Source: Candidatus Thiodictyon syntrophicum
GTDB taxonomy: Bacteria > Pseudomonadota > Gammaproteobacteria > Chromatiales > Chromatiaceae
Length of the DNA: 64,000 nucleotides
Reading direction: 5' to 3'
Assembly: GCF_002813775.1 (NCBI RefSeq)
Contig: NZ_CP020370.1
Span: 2,691,501-2,755,500, forward strand
Position numbers and translations under genes: made by a program. Under the pieces are notes generated by a model. That model had not been told where the DNA came from. It saw only the letters and a program-made list of their open reading frames with translations, and did not search any database. Positions 1 to 8,186 of this stretch are shown here, piece by piece; within the stretch, counting starts at the first letter, position 1, and the number at the start of each line of letters is the position of its first letter.

Positions 1-1488
1 GATCTCCACCGCCAGGGCGCCGGGTTCGAGCCCGCTTTCCGCGACCGTGGCGGCGATGCCCTCGGCCAGACTCGCGGTGCGGATCTCGCGGTTGGACAGG
101 TTGACCCACAGGGTCACGTCCGCCAGCAGCCCCTGTTCGCGCCAGGCCCGCAGTTGGCCGGCGGCGGTGCGCACCACCCAGGCGCCGATGGGGACGATGA
201 GCCCGCTGGACTCGGCGAGCGGGACGAACCACTCGGGTCCGACCAGTCCCAAGGTGGGGTGGTGCCAGCGGATCAGGGACTCGACGCCGATGATGCGGCC
301 GGTGGTCAGATCGTGCTGGGGCTGGTAGTAGAGGACAAACTGCTCCAGGCTCAGGGCCTCGCGCAGCGCCGTCTCCAGGGAGACCTGGGCGAAGGCGCGG
401 GCGGTCATGTCCGCGGTGTAGAATTGAAAGCCGTCGCGGCCCTGGTCCTTGGCCTGGTACATGGCGGTATCGGCGTTGCGCACCAGGGTGTCGACGTCGA
501 TACCGTCCTGGGGGTAGAGGCTGATGCCGATGCTCAAGGTGACATAGAGGGGCCGGCCGTCCAGATCGATGGGCCTTTTGAAGGCCTGGGTCAGCTTTTC
601 GGCCACCAGGGCAGCGTCGCCGGCGCGCTCCACGGGGTCCAGGACCAGGGTGAACTCATCGCCCCCGAAGCGGGCGAGCGTGTCGCCTTCGCGCACCTGG
701 CCACGCAGGCGCCGCGCCGCTTCCTGCAGCACCCGATCCCCGGCCGGGTGTCCCAGGCTGTCATTGATGGCCTTGAAGCCGTCCAGATCCAGGAACAGCA
801 AGGCCACCTGGCGTTGCTCGCGACGGGCCCGGCGCAGCGCCTGGCCCAGGCGGTCGGCGAACAGTAGCCGGTTGGGCAATCCGGTGAGCGGATCCTGGTG
901 GGCCAGTTGCACCAGGTCGCGTTCCCGCTCCCGGAGTTGCTCGGTGAGCCGCTGGTGCTCGGTGATATCGAGCAGGGCCACCCGGCAGGTGGCCGGGCCA
1001 GCCGCGCCGGGGCTTGGCCGCTCGCGTTGGATCAGCAGGCGCAGCGCGCGCCGCCGCTCATGGGCCGACACCAGATCCACCTCGAGTACTTCCTCCGCCC
1101 CGGTGTCCAGCGCCCGCGCCAGGGCGGCGAGCAGGGGCGGCGCGTCACCGGGGCCGAGCCGAGGGCCCAGATAGAGGTCCCCGGTGCTCCCCCGCTCGAC
1201 GCCCAGCAAGCGGGCGGCGGTCAGGTTCATCTGGGTGACCAGGCCTTGGCGGTCGATGGCGGCATAGGCGACCGGGGCGAGGTCGTAGAGGTCCGCGTAG
1301 CGATCACGGGACTCCTCAAGGGTCTGCCGGGCGCAGCGCAGTTCCCGGTTCTGGAGTTCCAGCTCGATCTGGTGGACCTGGAGGTCCTGCACCAGGCGCC
1401 GGCTATCGGTCGCCTCCCGGGCCTCCCGGCGCAGGGCGGCGAGGACGTCGGCGAGGGTGCTGTCGGAGAGGTTTCGCAGGGCGGTCAT
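1..1488 (-). CDS. PAS-GGDEF-EAL cyclic-di-GMP protein, 3' end outside the window
   Basis: Bifunctional-looking diguanylate cyclase/phosphodiesterase, read on the minus strand from ATG at 1488; 496 codons are present and the C-terminus is cut by the window edge. The order is a helical N-terminus, a PAS-like sensor region (about residues 50-165), a GGDEF domain with an intact GGDEF motif at residues 275-279 (FGGDEFTLVL), then an EAL domain whose signature reads ESL at 403-405 (GVESLIRW). The metal-binding Glu of EAL is kept and only the Ala is changed, so phosphodiesterase activity remains possible. No transmembrane segment is visible, so the protein is probably cytoplasmic. It would set c-di-GMP levels in response to whatever the PAS region senses. 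The 294 bases to the next gene hold no further gene. Confidence 0.9.
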   Translation of the reverse strand, partial: MTALRNLSDSTLADVLAALRREAREATDSRRLVQDLQVHQIELELQNRELRCARQTLEESRDRYADLYDLAPVAYAAIDRQGLVTQMNLTAARLLGVERGSTGDLYLGPRLGPGDAPPLLAALARALDTGAEEVLEVDLVSAHERRRALRLLIQRERPSPGAAGPATCRVALLDITEHQRLTEQLRERERDLVQLAHQDPLTGLPNRLLFADRLGQALRRARREQRQVALLFLDLDGFKAINDSLGHPAGDRVLQEAARRLRGQVREGDTLARFGGDEFTLVLDPVERAGDAALVAEKLTQAFKRPIDLDGRPLYVTLSIGISLYPQDGIDVDTLVRNADTAMYQAKDQGRDGFQFYTADMTARAFAQVSLETALREALSLEQFVLYYQPQHDLTTGRIIGVESLIRWHHPTLGLVGPEWFVPLAESSGLIVPIGAWVVRTAAGQLRAWREQGLLADVTLWVNLSNREIRTASLAEGIAATVAESGLEPGALAVEI

Positions 1489-1782
1489 GCGGCACTCGCG
1501 CAGGTGAGAAGGTGTGGTCGGTCCGGTCCCGGGACCCGCGACGGGCGGTTATCATGCAGCATCCTTCGACAGTATAAGGCCCCGGCCGTGCGGGCACCGC
1601 ACTGATTGCGGCATCGCGCAGCGCCGTCCCCGCGGCCATCCGAGATTGACTCCGGCGTTGGGAAATGGACAAGTCCAGGTTCCATGAGCTTGAGCCGACT
1701 CCGGTCCAGCCCAACTTAAGCCCATAGTGTTTCTCCTCTTCGTCGGGGCTTGGCCCCCTACTCAGGCTCAGAGCCATCCGCC

Positions 1783-3618
1783 ATGACAGCTTCGTCCACC
1801 CTTGATGTTGCGGATCGGCCGGCACTCGATGCGGCGGCCATCCGCGCCCAGTTTCCGATCCTGCGCTCCTGCGTCCACGGCCAGCCGTTGGTGTACCTGG
1901 ACAACGCCGCCAGCGCGCAGAAGCCCGACCGGGTGGTCGATGCCGTCGCGGACTACTATCTGCGCCAGCACGCCAACATCCACCGCGGGGCCTACCAGCT
2001 CTCCATCGTCGCCACCCGCCTGCACGAGGAGGCCCGCGCCGCCGTGGCCCGCTTCATCAACGCGGCCGAGCCCGCCGAGTGCATCTTCACGCGCGGGACC
2101 ACCGAGTCCATCAACCTGGTCGCCGCGTCCTGGGGCACCGCCAATCTGCGCCCCGGCGACGAGATCATCCTCTCGGAACTGGAGCACCACTCCAACATCG
2201 TGCCCTGGCAACTGGCGGCCCAGGCGACCGGGGCGCGGATCAGGGTCATCCCCATCGACGACACCGGCGCGCTGCGCCTGGATGTCTATCGGCAACTGCT
2301 CTCCCCGCGCACCCGCCTGGTTGCCGTGAACCAGGTCTCCAATGCCCTGGGCACCGTCAATCCGGTGCGCGAGATCATCAGTGCGGCGCACGCGGCGGGC
2401 GCACTGGTGCTCATCGACGGCGCCCAGTGGGTCGCCCACGGACGCACCGACGTCCAGGCCCTGGACGCCGATTTCTACGCCTTCTCCGGGCACAAGCTGT
2501 ATGGGCCCACCGGGATCGGGGTGCTCTACGGCAAGCGGCGGCTGCTCGCGGCGATGCCCCCCTACCAGGGCGGCGGCGACATGATCGAGCGCGTCACCTT
2601 CGCGCACACCACCTACGCCGAACTGCCCAGCAAGTTCGAGGCGGGCACCCCCCATATCGCCGGCGCCGTGGGCCTGGCGGCGGCGATCGACTGGCTCTGC
2701 GGCGTGGGTCTGGAGGCCGTCGCGGACCACGAGGCCCGGTTGCTGCGTCATGCCACGCGGCGCCTGTCCGCCATCCCCGGGGTCGAGCTCAAGGGCACCG
2801 CACCCGACAAGGCCGGCGTCCTGTCCTGGGTCGTGACCGACCCGCCCCTGGGCACGCTCGATATCGGCATGGCGCTTGATCTCAAGGGCATCTGTATCCG
2901 CACCGGCCATCACTGCTGCCAGCCGCTCATGGACCGTCTGGGCCTGGCATCGACGGCCCGCGCCTCCTTCGGTGTCTACAACACGATCGCGGAGATCGAT
3001 TGCCTGGCGACGGAACTCGCCGCGATCATCGACGCCGGCCGGGGCGCGCGGGTCAATGTCCGTGCCCGGCCCGCAACGGCCGTGGGTCTGCCGACCGCCG
3101 TGCCGGAGATCGCCTACCCGGGGCCCGTGGCCGAGTCGCCCGCGGCGGCGGCGGCGCTGATCAGCGAGGTCTTCGACCTGCTGCCCGACTGGTCGATGCG
3201 CTACCAGTACCTCATGGACCTGGGGGCCCGCCTGCCCGTCATGCCCGAGGCCCTCAAGACCCCGGCCAGCTTCGTCTCCGGGTGCCAGAGCCTGGTGCAC
3301 CTGGACGCCCGGGTCCGTCCCGGCGACACCGACATCATCGAGTTTCTCGCCGACAGCGACGCGGCCATCGTCCGCGGCCTGATCGCCCTCTTGCAGCAGT
3401 TATTCTCCGGGCAGAGCGCCGCCGCCGTCCTGGCCTTCGATGTCCAGTGCTTTTTCGGTCAGCTCGGGCTCGAAGAACACCTGAGCCTGGGGCGGCGCAA
3501 CGGCCTGGCCGCCATGGTCCAGCGGCTGCGGCAGCTGGCCGCCCGGGTGGTGGGGCAGGGGGGCGCGCCGGACCTGGAATCCGTTGCGTTTGCTGCCGTG
3601 CACTGCGCGCATGCCTGA
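1783..3618 (+). CDS. sufS: SufS-SufE fusion: cysteine desulfurase with fused sulfur acceptor
   Basis: One 611-residue protein that joins two normally separate Fe-S assembly enzymes. Residues ~20-425 are a class V, PLP-dependent SufS desulfurase: the PLP lysine is K238 in FSGHKLYGPTG and the catalytic Cys is C378 in RTGHHCCQP. After a Pro/Ala-rich linker, residues ~455-600 are SufE, with its sulfur-accepting Cys at 501 in SGCQSLVHL. SufS takes sulfur from cysteine as a persulfide and passes it to SufE, here in cis. The ATG at 1783 is preferred to a TTG at 1750 because SufS homology begins just after it. The gene stands alone, with no sufBCD alongside. Confidence 0.93.
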   Translation: MTASSTLDVADRPALDAAAIRAQFPILRSCVHGQPLVYLDNAASAQKPDRVVDAVADYYLRQHANIHRGAYQLSIVATRLHEEARAAVARFINAAEPAECIFTRGTTESINLVAASWGTANLRPGDEIILSELEHHSNIVPWQLAAQATGARIRVIPIDDTGALRLDVYRQLLSPRTRLVAVNQVSNALGTVNPVREIISAAHAAGALVLIDGAQWVAHGRTDVQALDADFYAFSGHKLYGPTGIGVLYGKRRLLAAMPPYQGGGDMIERVTFAHTTYAELPSKFEAGTPHIAGAVGLAAAIDWLCGVGLEAVADHEARLLRHATRRLSAIPGVELKGTAPDKAGVLSWVVTDPPLGTLDIGMALDLKGICIRTGHHCCQPLMDRLGLASTARASFGVYNTIAEIDCLATELAAIIDAGRGARVNVRARPATAVGLPTAVPEIAYPGPVAESPAAAAALISEVFDLLPDWSMRYQYLMDLGARLPVMPEALKTPASFVSGCQSLVHLDARVRPGDTDIIEFLADSDAAIVRGLIALLQQLFSGQSAAAVLAFDVQCFFGQLGLEEHLSLGRRNGLAAMVQRLRQLAARVVGQGGAPDLESVAFAAVHCAHA

Positions 3619-3632
3619 CGGGAGCGACCGCA

Positions 3633-3842
3633 GTGGACGACCAAGACCGTTGCACCCCGCAGCGCTCGATACGCATCGCCGTCGCCGCCAAAGAGCCCGC
3701 GGCCCCAACGCCCGCCGAGGTGGTCGAGCACTACCCCAGTCACGCGCTGCCCAGGGACCGGGAGGAGACGCAGCGACTCATCGCTGCGTTGCGGGCCCAG
3801 CGTCACGCGGACGACTTGCTGAGGACCGGCCGGCACGGATGA
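3633..3842 (+). CDS. small hypothetical protein downstream of the sufS-sufE fusion
   Basis: A possible 69-residue protein starting with GTG 14 bases after the sufS-sufE stop. It is hydrophilic, with a helix-prone Arg/Glu-rich C-terminal half (REETQRLIAALRAQRHADD). I recognise no family. It could be a real co-transcribed small protein, or chance coding in GC-rich DNA; the absence of a clear ribosome site keeps confidence low. Confidence 0.3.
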   Translation: MDDQDRCTPQRSIRIAVAAKEPAAPTPAEVVEHYPSHALPRDREETQRLIAALRAQRHADDLLRTGRHG

Positions 3843-3930
3843 TCTCAAAGCCGGCAGTTGCTCACGCCGAGGCGTCAAGCTCGCCGCCTCTGCGTCTCTG
3901 CGTGAAACACCCGGGTCATCGAGCCCTGCT

Positions 3931-4141
3931 CGGCAGGCCTGGCGTGACGGTGCGCCCGACCCGCTGGCCGAGGGGCTCGTTCAGTTGGACGGCTATCGGG
4001 CCGGGTTGGGGCTCAACCGTCGCTGGCTGGTGATCGTCGACCGCCGCGGCGGGCAGCCGCCCATCACCGGGCGCACCGCCGTCGCCGAGGAGCCCAGCCC
4101 GCTGGGGCGGCGCATCCAGGTCATCCGAGCCGGATACCCGG
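3931..4141 (+). pseudogene. C-terminal relic of an AAA-ATPase/PD-(D/E)XK-type protein
   Basis: About 70 codons read as coherent protein without a start: DPLAEGLVQLDGYRAGLGLN followed by RRWLVIVDRR and a short tail ending IQVIRAG. This resembles the C-terminal end of the large 'AAA-ATPase-like plus PD-(D/E)XK nuclease' family, where a conserved DPL..GL.QLD.Y...LGL....LVIFDRR stretch closes the nuclease domain (recalled similarity, not a search). The rest of the gene is absent, so it is a dead fragment. The remainder of 3843-4397 shows nothing else. Confidence 0.5.
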
Positions 4142-4397
4142 CCAGGCGTGCAGGTCGGCCTCGCCCCGGCCCGCGTCGGCATCTTCCAGGGCCCGTGGCG
4201 GTGCGCCGCGGGCCCCGCCCGGCGCCTCACTGCCCGCGGGAAACGCCACGGCACCCGGATTACGTGGCAAGATCCGCCCGCGCGACCGCCGCCGGGGAGC
4301 ACCCCGACCTCAGGGGCCGGACCCGGCGAGCGCGTCGAGCAGCTATTTGTTCTGGCTGGCGTCCCGATCGACCTGGTCCATAGTCCAGAGGTATCCC

Positions 4398-4715
4398 ATG
4401 AAAGTCCCGTTTCGCCGCGTCATCCTCGTGTCCCTGCTGTTGCCGCTCGGCAGCGTGGCCGCGCCGCTCGATGGCGCCTTAGTCTACACCGGCAAGATCT
4501 GCGTCACCTGTCACGGCATCGACGGCAATACCCCGAGCAAAACGGACTATCCGCGCCTGGCCGGCCAGAGCGCCGACTATGCCTATGGCCAGATGGTCGA
4601 TATCAAGAGCGGGGTGCGCAACAACCGGCAGAGCGAGGCCATGCGCCCGGTGATGAACGTGGTGAGTGAAACGGAGATGCGGGCCATCGCCGACTGGCTC
4701 GCGACGCTCAAATGA
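4398..4715 (+). CDS. small periplasmic class I cytochrome c
   Basis: A 105-residue exported electron carrier. The N-terminus is a classical signal peptide (MKVPFRRVILVSLLLPLGSVAAP). The single haem site is CVTCH at about residues 35-39. The likely axial Met lies in the C-terminal half (MRPVM), and the terminal helix is EMRAIADWLATLK. The pattern and length fit the cytochrome c553/c5-like group that shuttles electrons in the periplasm. The ATG at 4398 is chosen because it starts the signal peptide; an upstream TTG at 4347 would bury it. No electron-transfer partner gene is adjacent. Confidence 0.88.
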   Translation: MKVPFRRVILVSLLLPLGSVAAPLDGALVYTGKICVTCHGIDGNTPSKTDYPRLAGQSADYAYGQMVDIKSGVRNNRQSEAMRPVMNVVSETEMRAIADWLATLK

Positions 4716-4810
4716 ACCTGGGCGGGCCCGGGCGAACGCAAGCGCCGCCCGCCCGGCCGTCGCCCAAGTGCCGTCGGGCGGATGCGGGTGCCCGCGGGGC
4801 GATCCGCCAT

Positions 4811-4898
4811 CCGTCGCGGCCCGGGGGCCGCTCCTACGCCGTAGGAGCGGCCCCCCGGCCGCGACGGGTTGCCGCAAGGGCGCGTGGCCGGAGTGATG
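4811..4898. repeat. REP-like palindrome (GGGGGCCGCTCCTACG family), copy 1
   Basis: A 57-bp near-perfect palindrome (4811-4867) centred on GCTCCTACGCCGTAGGAGC, with GTCGCGGCC/GGCCGCGAC outer arms, followed by a tail running to about 4898. The same 57-bp palindrome and tail occur inverted at 15164-15251. The free energy of such a stem would be high, so it could also act as a bidirectional terminator after the cytochrome gene. Confidence 0.85.
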
Positions 4899-4910
4899 AT
4901 CAAGGCCGCG

Positions 4911-4996
4911 TCGGGGTCCCGCTGCCCGCACCCTTGACGCTGATCGGACTGGTGCTTGCGGGGCTCGGTTGGTTGCGCCGCTGCACCGGCCGGTGA
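4911..4996 (+). pseudogene. orphan PEP-CTERM-like C-terminal tail
   Basis: The frame ending with TGA at 4996 reads VPLPAPLTLIGLVLAGLGW then LRR: a short Pro motif, one hydrophobic helix and a basic end. That tripartite layout is the exosortase sorting signal of PEP-CTERM proteins. No protein body precedes it in frame; the frame runs back into the palindrome at 4811-4898. It is therefore best read as the surviving tail of a lost surface-protein gene. Confidence 0.45.
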
Positions 4997-5050
4997 GGCC
5001 CGCGGGCCGTCACGGCGCTCTAGCGGTTTCTTGGCCGCATCCCGCTGTCC

Positions 5051-5270
5051 AGGACGGCGCAAGATACCTCTTGGCGCGAGGAGGGAGAGACCGGCCTGTG
5101 GGCACTCGATGCGCCGGTCGGCGCGACGCTCAGCGGCACTTGGCGGGGCCCCAAGGGTGGCGCCTCCCTGCCGATCGCGCTGCGCTTGATCGACCGAACC
5201 GATCTATTGGACCTCGCGGTGGGTGACGGTCCGCGATTACATTTGGTACGCGGGCACCGGGCGGGCCCGT
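5051..5270 (+). pseudogene. unidentified gene relic upstream of prlC
   Basis: An open stretch without a start reads like real protein (DTSWREEGETGLWALDAPVG, then GTWRGPKGGASLPIALRLID). The Trp/Gly pattern and the biased third positions suggest the middle of a secreted or periplasmic protein, but I do not recognise the family. It ends close to the converging prlC gene and may have been truncated by it or by the deletion that also left the PEP-CTERM-like tail. Confidence 0.3.
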
Positions 5271-5331
5271 GCTGTCGCGGGAGGGAAAGGCGGCGGTGCA
5301 GAGAATCATCGGGTCGCAGCGGCGGCTACGC

Positions 5332-7365
5332 CTACGCGGCAATCCCCGAATGGCGCAGCAGCGCATCGGTGGTCGGCTCGCGTCCGCGGAAGTCGACATA
5401 GAGGACCATGGCGTCGCGCGAGCCGCCCTGCTCCAGAATCGACTCCTTGAAGGCCCGGCCGGTGGCGGCGTCGAAGACCCCGCGCTCCTCGAAGAGCGAG
5501 AAGGCGTCGGCGGACAGGACCTCGGCCCATTTGTAGCTGTAATAGCCGGCGGCATAGCCCCCGGCGAAGACGTGGGAGAAGCTGTGGGCGAAGCGGTTGA
5601 AGGCCGGCGGGCGGATGACCGCCACCTGGTCGCGGACCTCCTCCAGGATCTCATAGATACGCCCGCCGCGGGCCGGGTCGTATTCCAGGTGCAGGCGAAA
5701 ATCAAAGAGCGCGAACTCGAGCTGGCGCACCATCTGCATCGCGGACTGGAAGTTCCGGGCCGCCGTCATGCGCCCATACAGGTCCTCCGGGAGCCGCTCA
5801 CCGGTCTGCCAGTGGGCGGCGAACAGATCCAGGGGTTCGCGCTCCCAGCACCAGTTCTCCATGAACTGGCTGGGCAGTTCCACCGCGTCCCAGGCGACCC
5901 CATTGATGCCGGCCACCGCCGGATAGTCGACCCGGGTCAGCAGGTGGTGCAGCCCGTGGCCGAACTCGTGGAACAGGGTCTCGACCTCGTTGTGGGTCAG
6001 GAGCGAGGGTTGATCCCCGACCGGCGGGCTGAAGTTGCACACCAGATAGGCGACCGGGATCTGGTCATAGCGGGCGGTATGCAGCCGGTTGGTGCACACG
6101 TCCATCCAGGCCCCGCCGCGCTTGTCGGGGCGGGCGAAGGGGTCGAGATAGAACTGGCCGCGCAATTGGCGGGTTTCGGTGTCGCGGATCTCGAAGAAGC
6201 GCACCTGCGGGTGGTAGGTCTCGAAGCCCTGGGCCTCCTCGATATCGACGCCGAAGAGGCGCTGTGCCACCCCGAAGAGCCCGCTCAGGACCCGGGAGAC
6301 CGGGAAATAGGGCCGTAATTCCTCCTGGCTGATCTGGTAGCGGTGCACGCGCAGCTTCTCGGAGTAGTAGCCGAGATCCCAGGGCTCCAGTTGCCCCTGA
6401 CCGTGGTGCTCCAAGGCGAAGGCGCGTACTTCCTCCAGTTCGCCGCGCGCCTGGGTGACGGAGCGTTGCGCCAGGTCGTTGAGGAAGGCCAGCACCTGGT
6501 CCGGCGAGCGCGCCATCTTGGTGGCCAGTGAGCGCTCGGCGTAATTGGCGAAACCCAGGAGTTGGGCGAGTTCGTGGCGCAGGGCCAGGATGCGCTCCAT
6601 GAGGTCGCCATTGTCCCACTGGCCGGCATGGGGGCCCTGGTCGGAGGCGCGGGTGCCGAAGGCCTGATAGACCTCGAAGCGCAGGTCGCGGTCGTCGGCG
6701 TAGGTCATGACCGGGATATAGGAGGGCATGTCGAGCGTCAGGAGCCAGCCGTCCTGGCCGCGCTGCTGCGCACTCTGGCGGGCCAGGCCCAGGGCGGACT
6801 CGGGCAGCCCGGCGAGCCGTGACGGATCGGTCACGAGCTTGCTCCAGGCGTTGGTGGCGTCGAGCAGGTTCTCCGAATACTTGGCGGTGAGCTGCGAGAG
6901 TTCCTGGCTGATCGCCTTGTAGCGCGCCTTGCGGTCCGCGGGCAGGTCGACGCCGGAGAGGTGGAAGTCGCGCAGGGCGTTGTCCAGGAGCTTGCGCTGG
7001 GTGGCGTCCAGGTGCTCCTGGGCCGCGACCGCCTGGTAGGCGCGGAACAGGTCCTCGTTCTGGCCTACCTCGGTGCCGTAGTCGCTGAGCTTGGGCAGGC
7101 AGGCGTTGTAGGCGGCGCGCAGGGCCTCGCTGTTCATGACGGCGTTCAGGTGTCCCACCGGGGACCAGGTGCGGCTGAGCGTATCGTCCGACTCCTCCAG
7201 GGGCTCGACGAAGCTCTCCCAGGTCGGCACCCCCGGCGCCCCGGTCAGACGGGCGATCTCGGCCCGGCAGGCCGCAAGGCGGGCATCCAGGGCCGGTTCC
7301 ACATGTTCCGGCAGGATGCGGGCGAAGGCGGGGAGACCGGCCTGGTCTAAGAGCGGATTGGACAT
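5332..7365 (-). CDS. prlC: oligopeptidase A (M3 family zinc metallopeptidase)
   Basis: A 677-residue cytoplasmic peptidase that degrades short peptides, including cleaved signal peptides. The zinc site HEFGH is at residues 466-470 (VETLFHEFGHGLHHLLT), and the third ligand region ELPSQFMENW follows about 28 residues later. Length and the all-helical N-terminal part match E. coli PrlC/OpdA. ATG at 7365 is the first start and fits the family N-terminus (NPLLDQAGLPAFARI). No signal peptide is present. It appears to be a single-gene unit. Confidence 0.97.
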   Translation of the reverse strand: MSNPLLDQAGLPAFARILPEHVEPALDARLAACRAEIARLTGAPGVPTWESFVEPLEESDDTLSRTWSPVGHLNAVMNSEALRAAYNACLPKLSDYGTEVGQNEDLFRAYQAVAAQEHLDATQRKLLDNALRDFHLSGVDLPADRKARYKAISQELSQLTAKYSENLLDATNAWSKLVTDPSRLAGLPESALGLARQSAQQRGQDGWLLTLDMPSYIPVMTYADDRDLRFEVYQAFGTRASDQGPHAGQWDNGDLMERILALRHELAQLLGFANYAERSLATKMARSPDQVLAFLNDLAQRSVTQARGELEEVRAFALEHHGQGQLEPWDLGYYSEKLRVHRYQISQEELRPYFPVSRVLSGLFGVAQRLFGVDIEEAQGFETYHPQVRFFEIRDTETRQLRGQFYLDPFARPDKRGGAWMDVCTNRLHTARYDQIPVAYLVCNFSPPVGDQPSLLTHNEVETLFHEFGHGLHHLLTRVDYPAVAGINGVAWDAVELPSQFMENWCWEREPLDLFAAHWQTGERLPEDLYGRMTAARNFQSAMQMVRQLEFALFDFRLHLEYDPARGGRIYEILEEVRDQVAVIRPPAFNRFAHSFSHVFAGGYAAGYYSYKWAEVLSADAFSLFEERGVFDAATGRAFKESILEQGGSRDAMVLYVDFRGREPTTDALLRHSGIAA

Positions 7366-7474
7366 GCGGCTAGCCTTATTGATGATTTGGATTGAACCTT
7401 GGGGTGCGGCAGGCAGCCCCTGATGCCATTGGAATGGCGGCGGCGGGTAGGGTCTTCAAGTTTGGCGCCCGGGC

Positions 7475-7580
7475 CGAAGCCCGGGCCGGACGGGGCATTC
7501 ATCCCGTCCGCAACGTTTTCCGCGACGCCGCGGTCGAGTCAAACGTTCGGGACGGGGTTGCAAACCCCGTCCCGCCTGAC
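7475..7580. repeat. GGACGGGG hairpin pair, copy 1
   Basis: Two short stems within about 100 bases: one around GGACGGGGCATTCATCCCGTCC and a second GGGACGGGG-TTGCAAA-CCCCGTCCC, separated by a CG-rich spacer. The same two-hairpin arrangement, with the AACGTTCGGGACGGGG edge, recurs at 33430-33625 and 47366-47486. It lies between the divergently spaced ends of prlC and the CNP1-like gene and could act as a terminator. Confidence 0.75.
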
Positions 7581-7591
7581 GCCACGTTTTC

Positions 7592-8179
7592 CTACTGCGT
7601 CTGAAACCCCGAACCCTCGGTCGCCGCGATCCGCCCGCGCAGCGCGCGCAGCAGGTCCTTGACGGGCCGGGCGCGCATCTCACGGGGGACGCAGAAGCGC
7701 TGGCGCAGGTCCTCGCGGTAGGCCCCGCTGTCCCGGTCGAGCGGCTGCCACTGCGCCTCCGGGACCCGCGTGAAGCGCCCGTCGCTGCCGTAGGCGATGG
7801 TCTTGTAGGCGCCCCGCAGGGTGCAGCGGATGGCCTCGAAGGACAGGTTGCGGGTGCCGCTCGCCGACTCGATGACCAGGGTGTAGTGCACCTCGGTGCC
7901 GCGAGCATCGCCGAGTTTGAGGTTCTTGCCGTCGATGGCGAAGCGCAAGGGGGTTTGAGGCCCATCCGGGACGAAGGCGATCAGGTCCGCATCCCGCGGC
8001 CAGGGCGGCAGGGGCACGGTGGCCTCGATGGTCGGCACCGGCTCGCCGTCCGTGAGGCCGCGCGGGCGAACCGGCTCCAGGTCCTGGAGTAAGTTGTTCT
8101 CGGCCGGGGCGGGCGGGCCCCACAGCAGGAGCGCCAGGAGCAAGGGGAGCCTGGTCTGGATGGTCTTGTTCATCGGCAT
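7592..8179 (-). CDS. exported CNP1-like family protein
   Basis: A 195-residue secreted protein of unknown function. It has a signal peptide (KTIQTRLPLLLALLLWGPPAPA) and then a domain resembling the CNP1-like family (EVHYTLVIESASGTRNLSFE, IRCTLRGAYKTIAYGSDG). Two in-frame ATGs lie at 8179 and 8173; either gives the same mature protein. The gene starts 7 bases after the YpfJ-type gene stops, so it is probably the last gene of an argE-ypfJ-CNP1 transcript. The family name rests on recalled motif similarity. Confidence 0.7.
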   Translation of the reverse strand: MPMNKTIQTRLPLLLALLLWGPPAPAENNLLQDLEPVRPRGLTDGEPVPTIEATVPLPPWPRDADLIAFVPDGPQTPLRFAIDGKNLKLGDARGTEVHYTLVIESASGTRNLSFEAIRCTLRGAYKTIAYGSDGRFTRVPEAQWQPLDRDSGAYREDLRQRFCVPREMRARPVKDLLRALRGRIAATEGSGFQTQ

Positions 8180-8186
8180 GGATACA

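Noticed and set aside
1768-3300. 510-codon minus-strand frame opposite sufS
   Set aside because: Antisense to a clear PLP enzyme and free of recognisable motifs.
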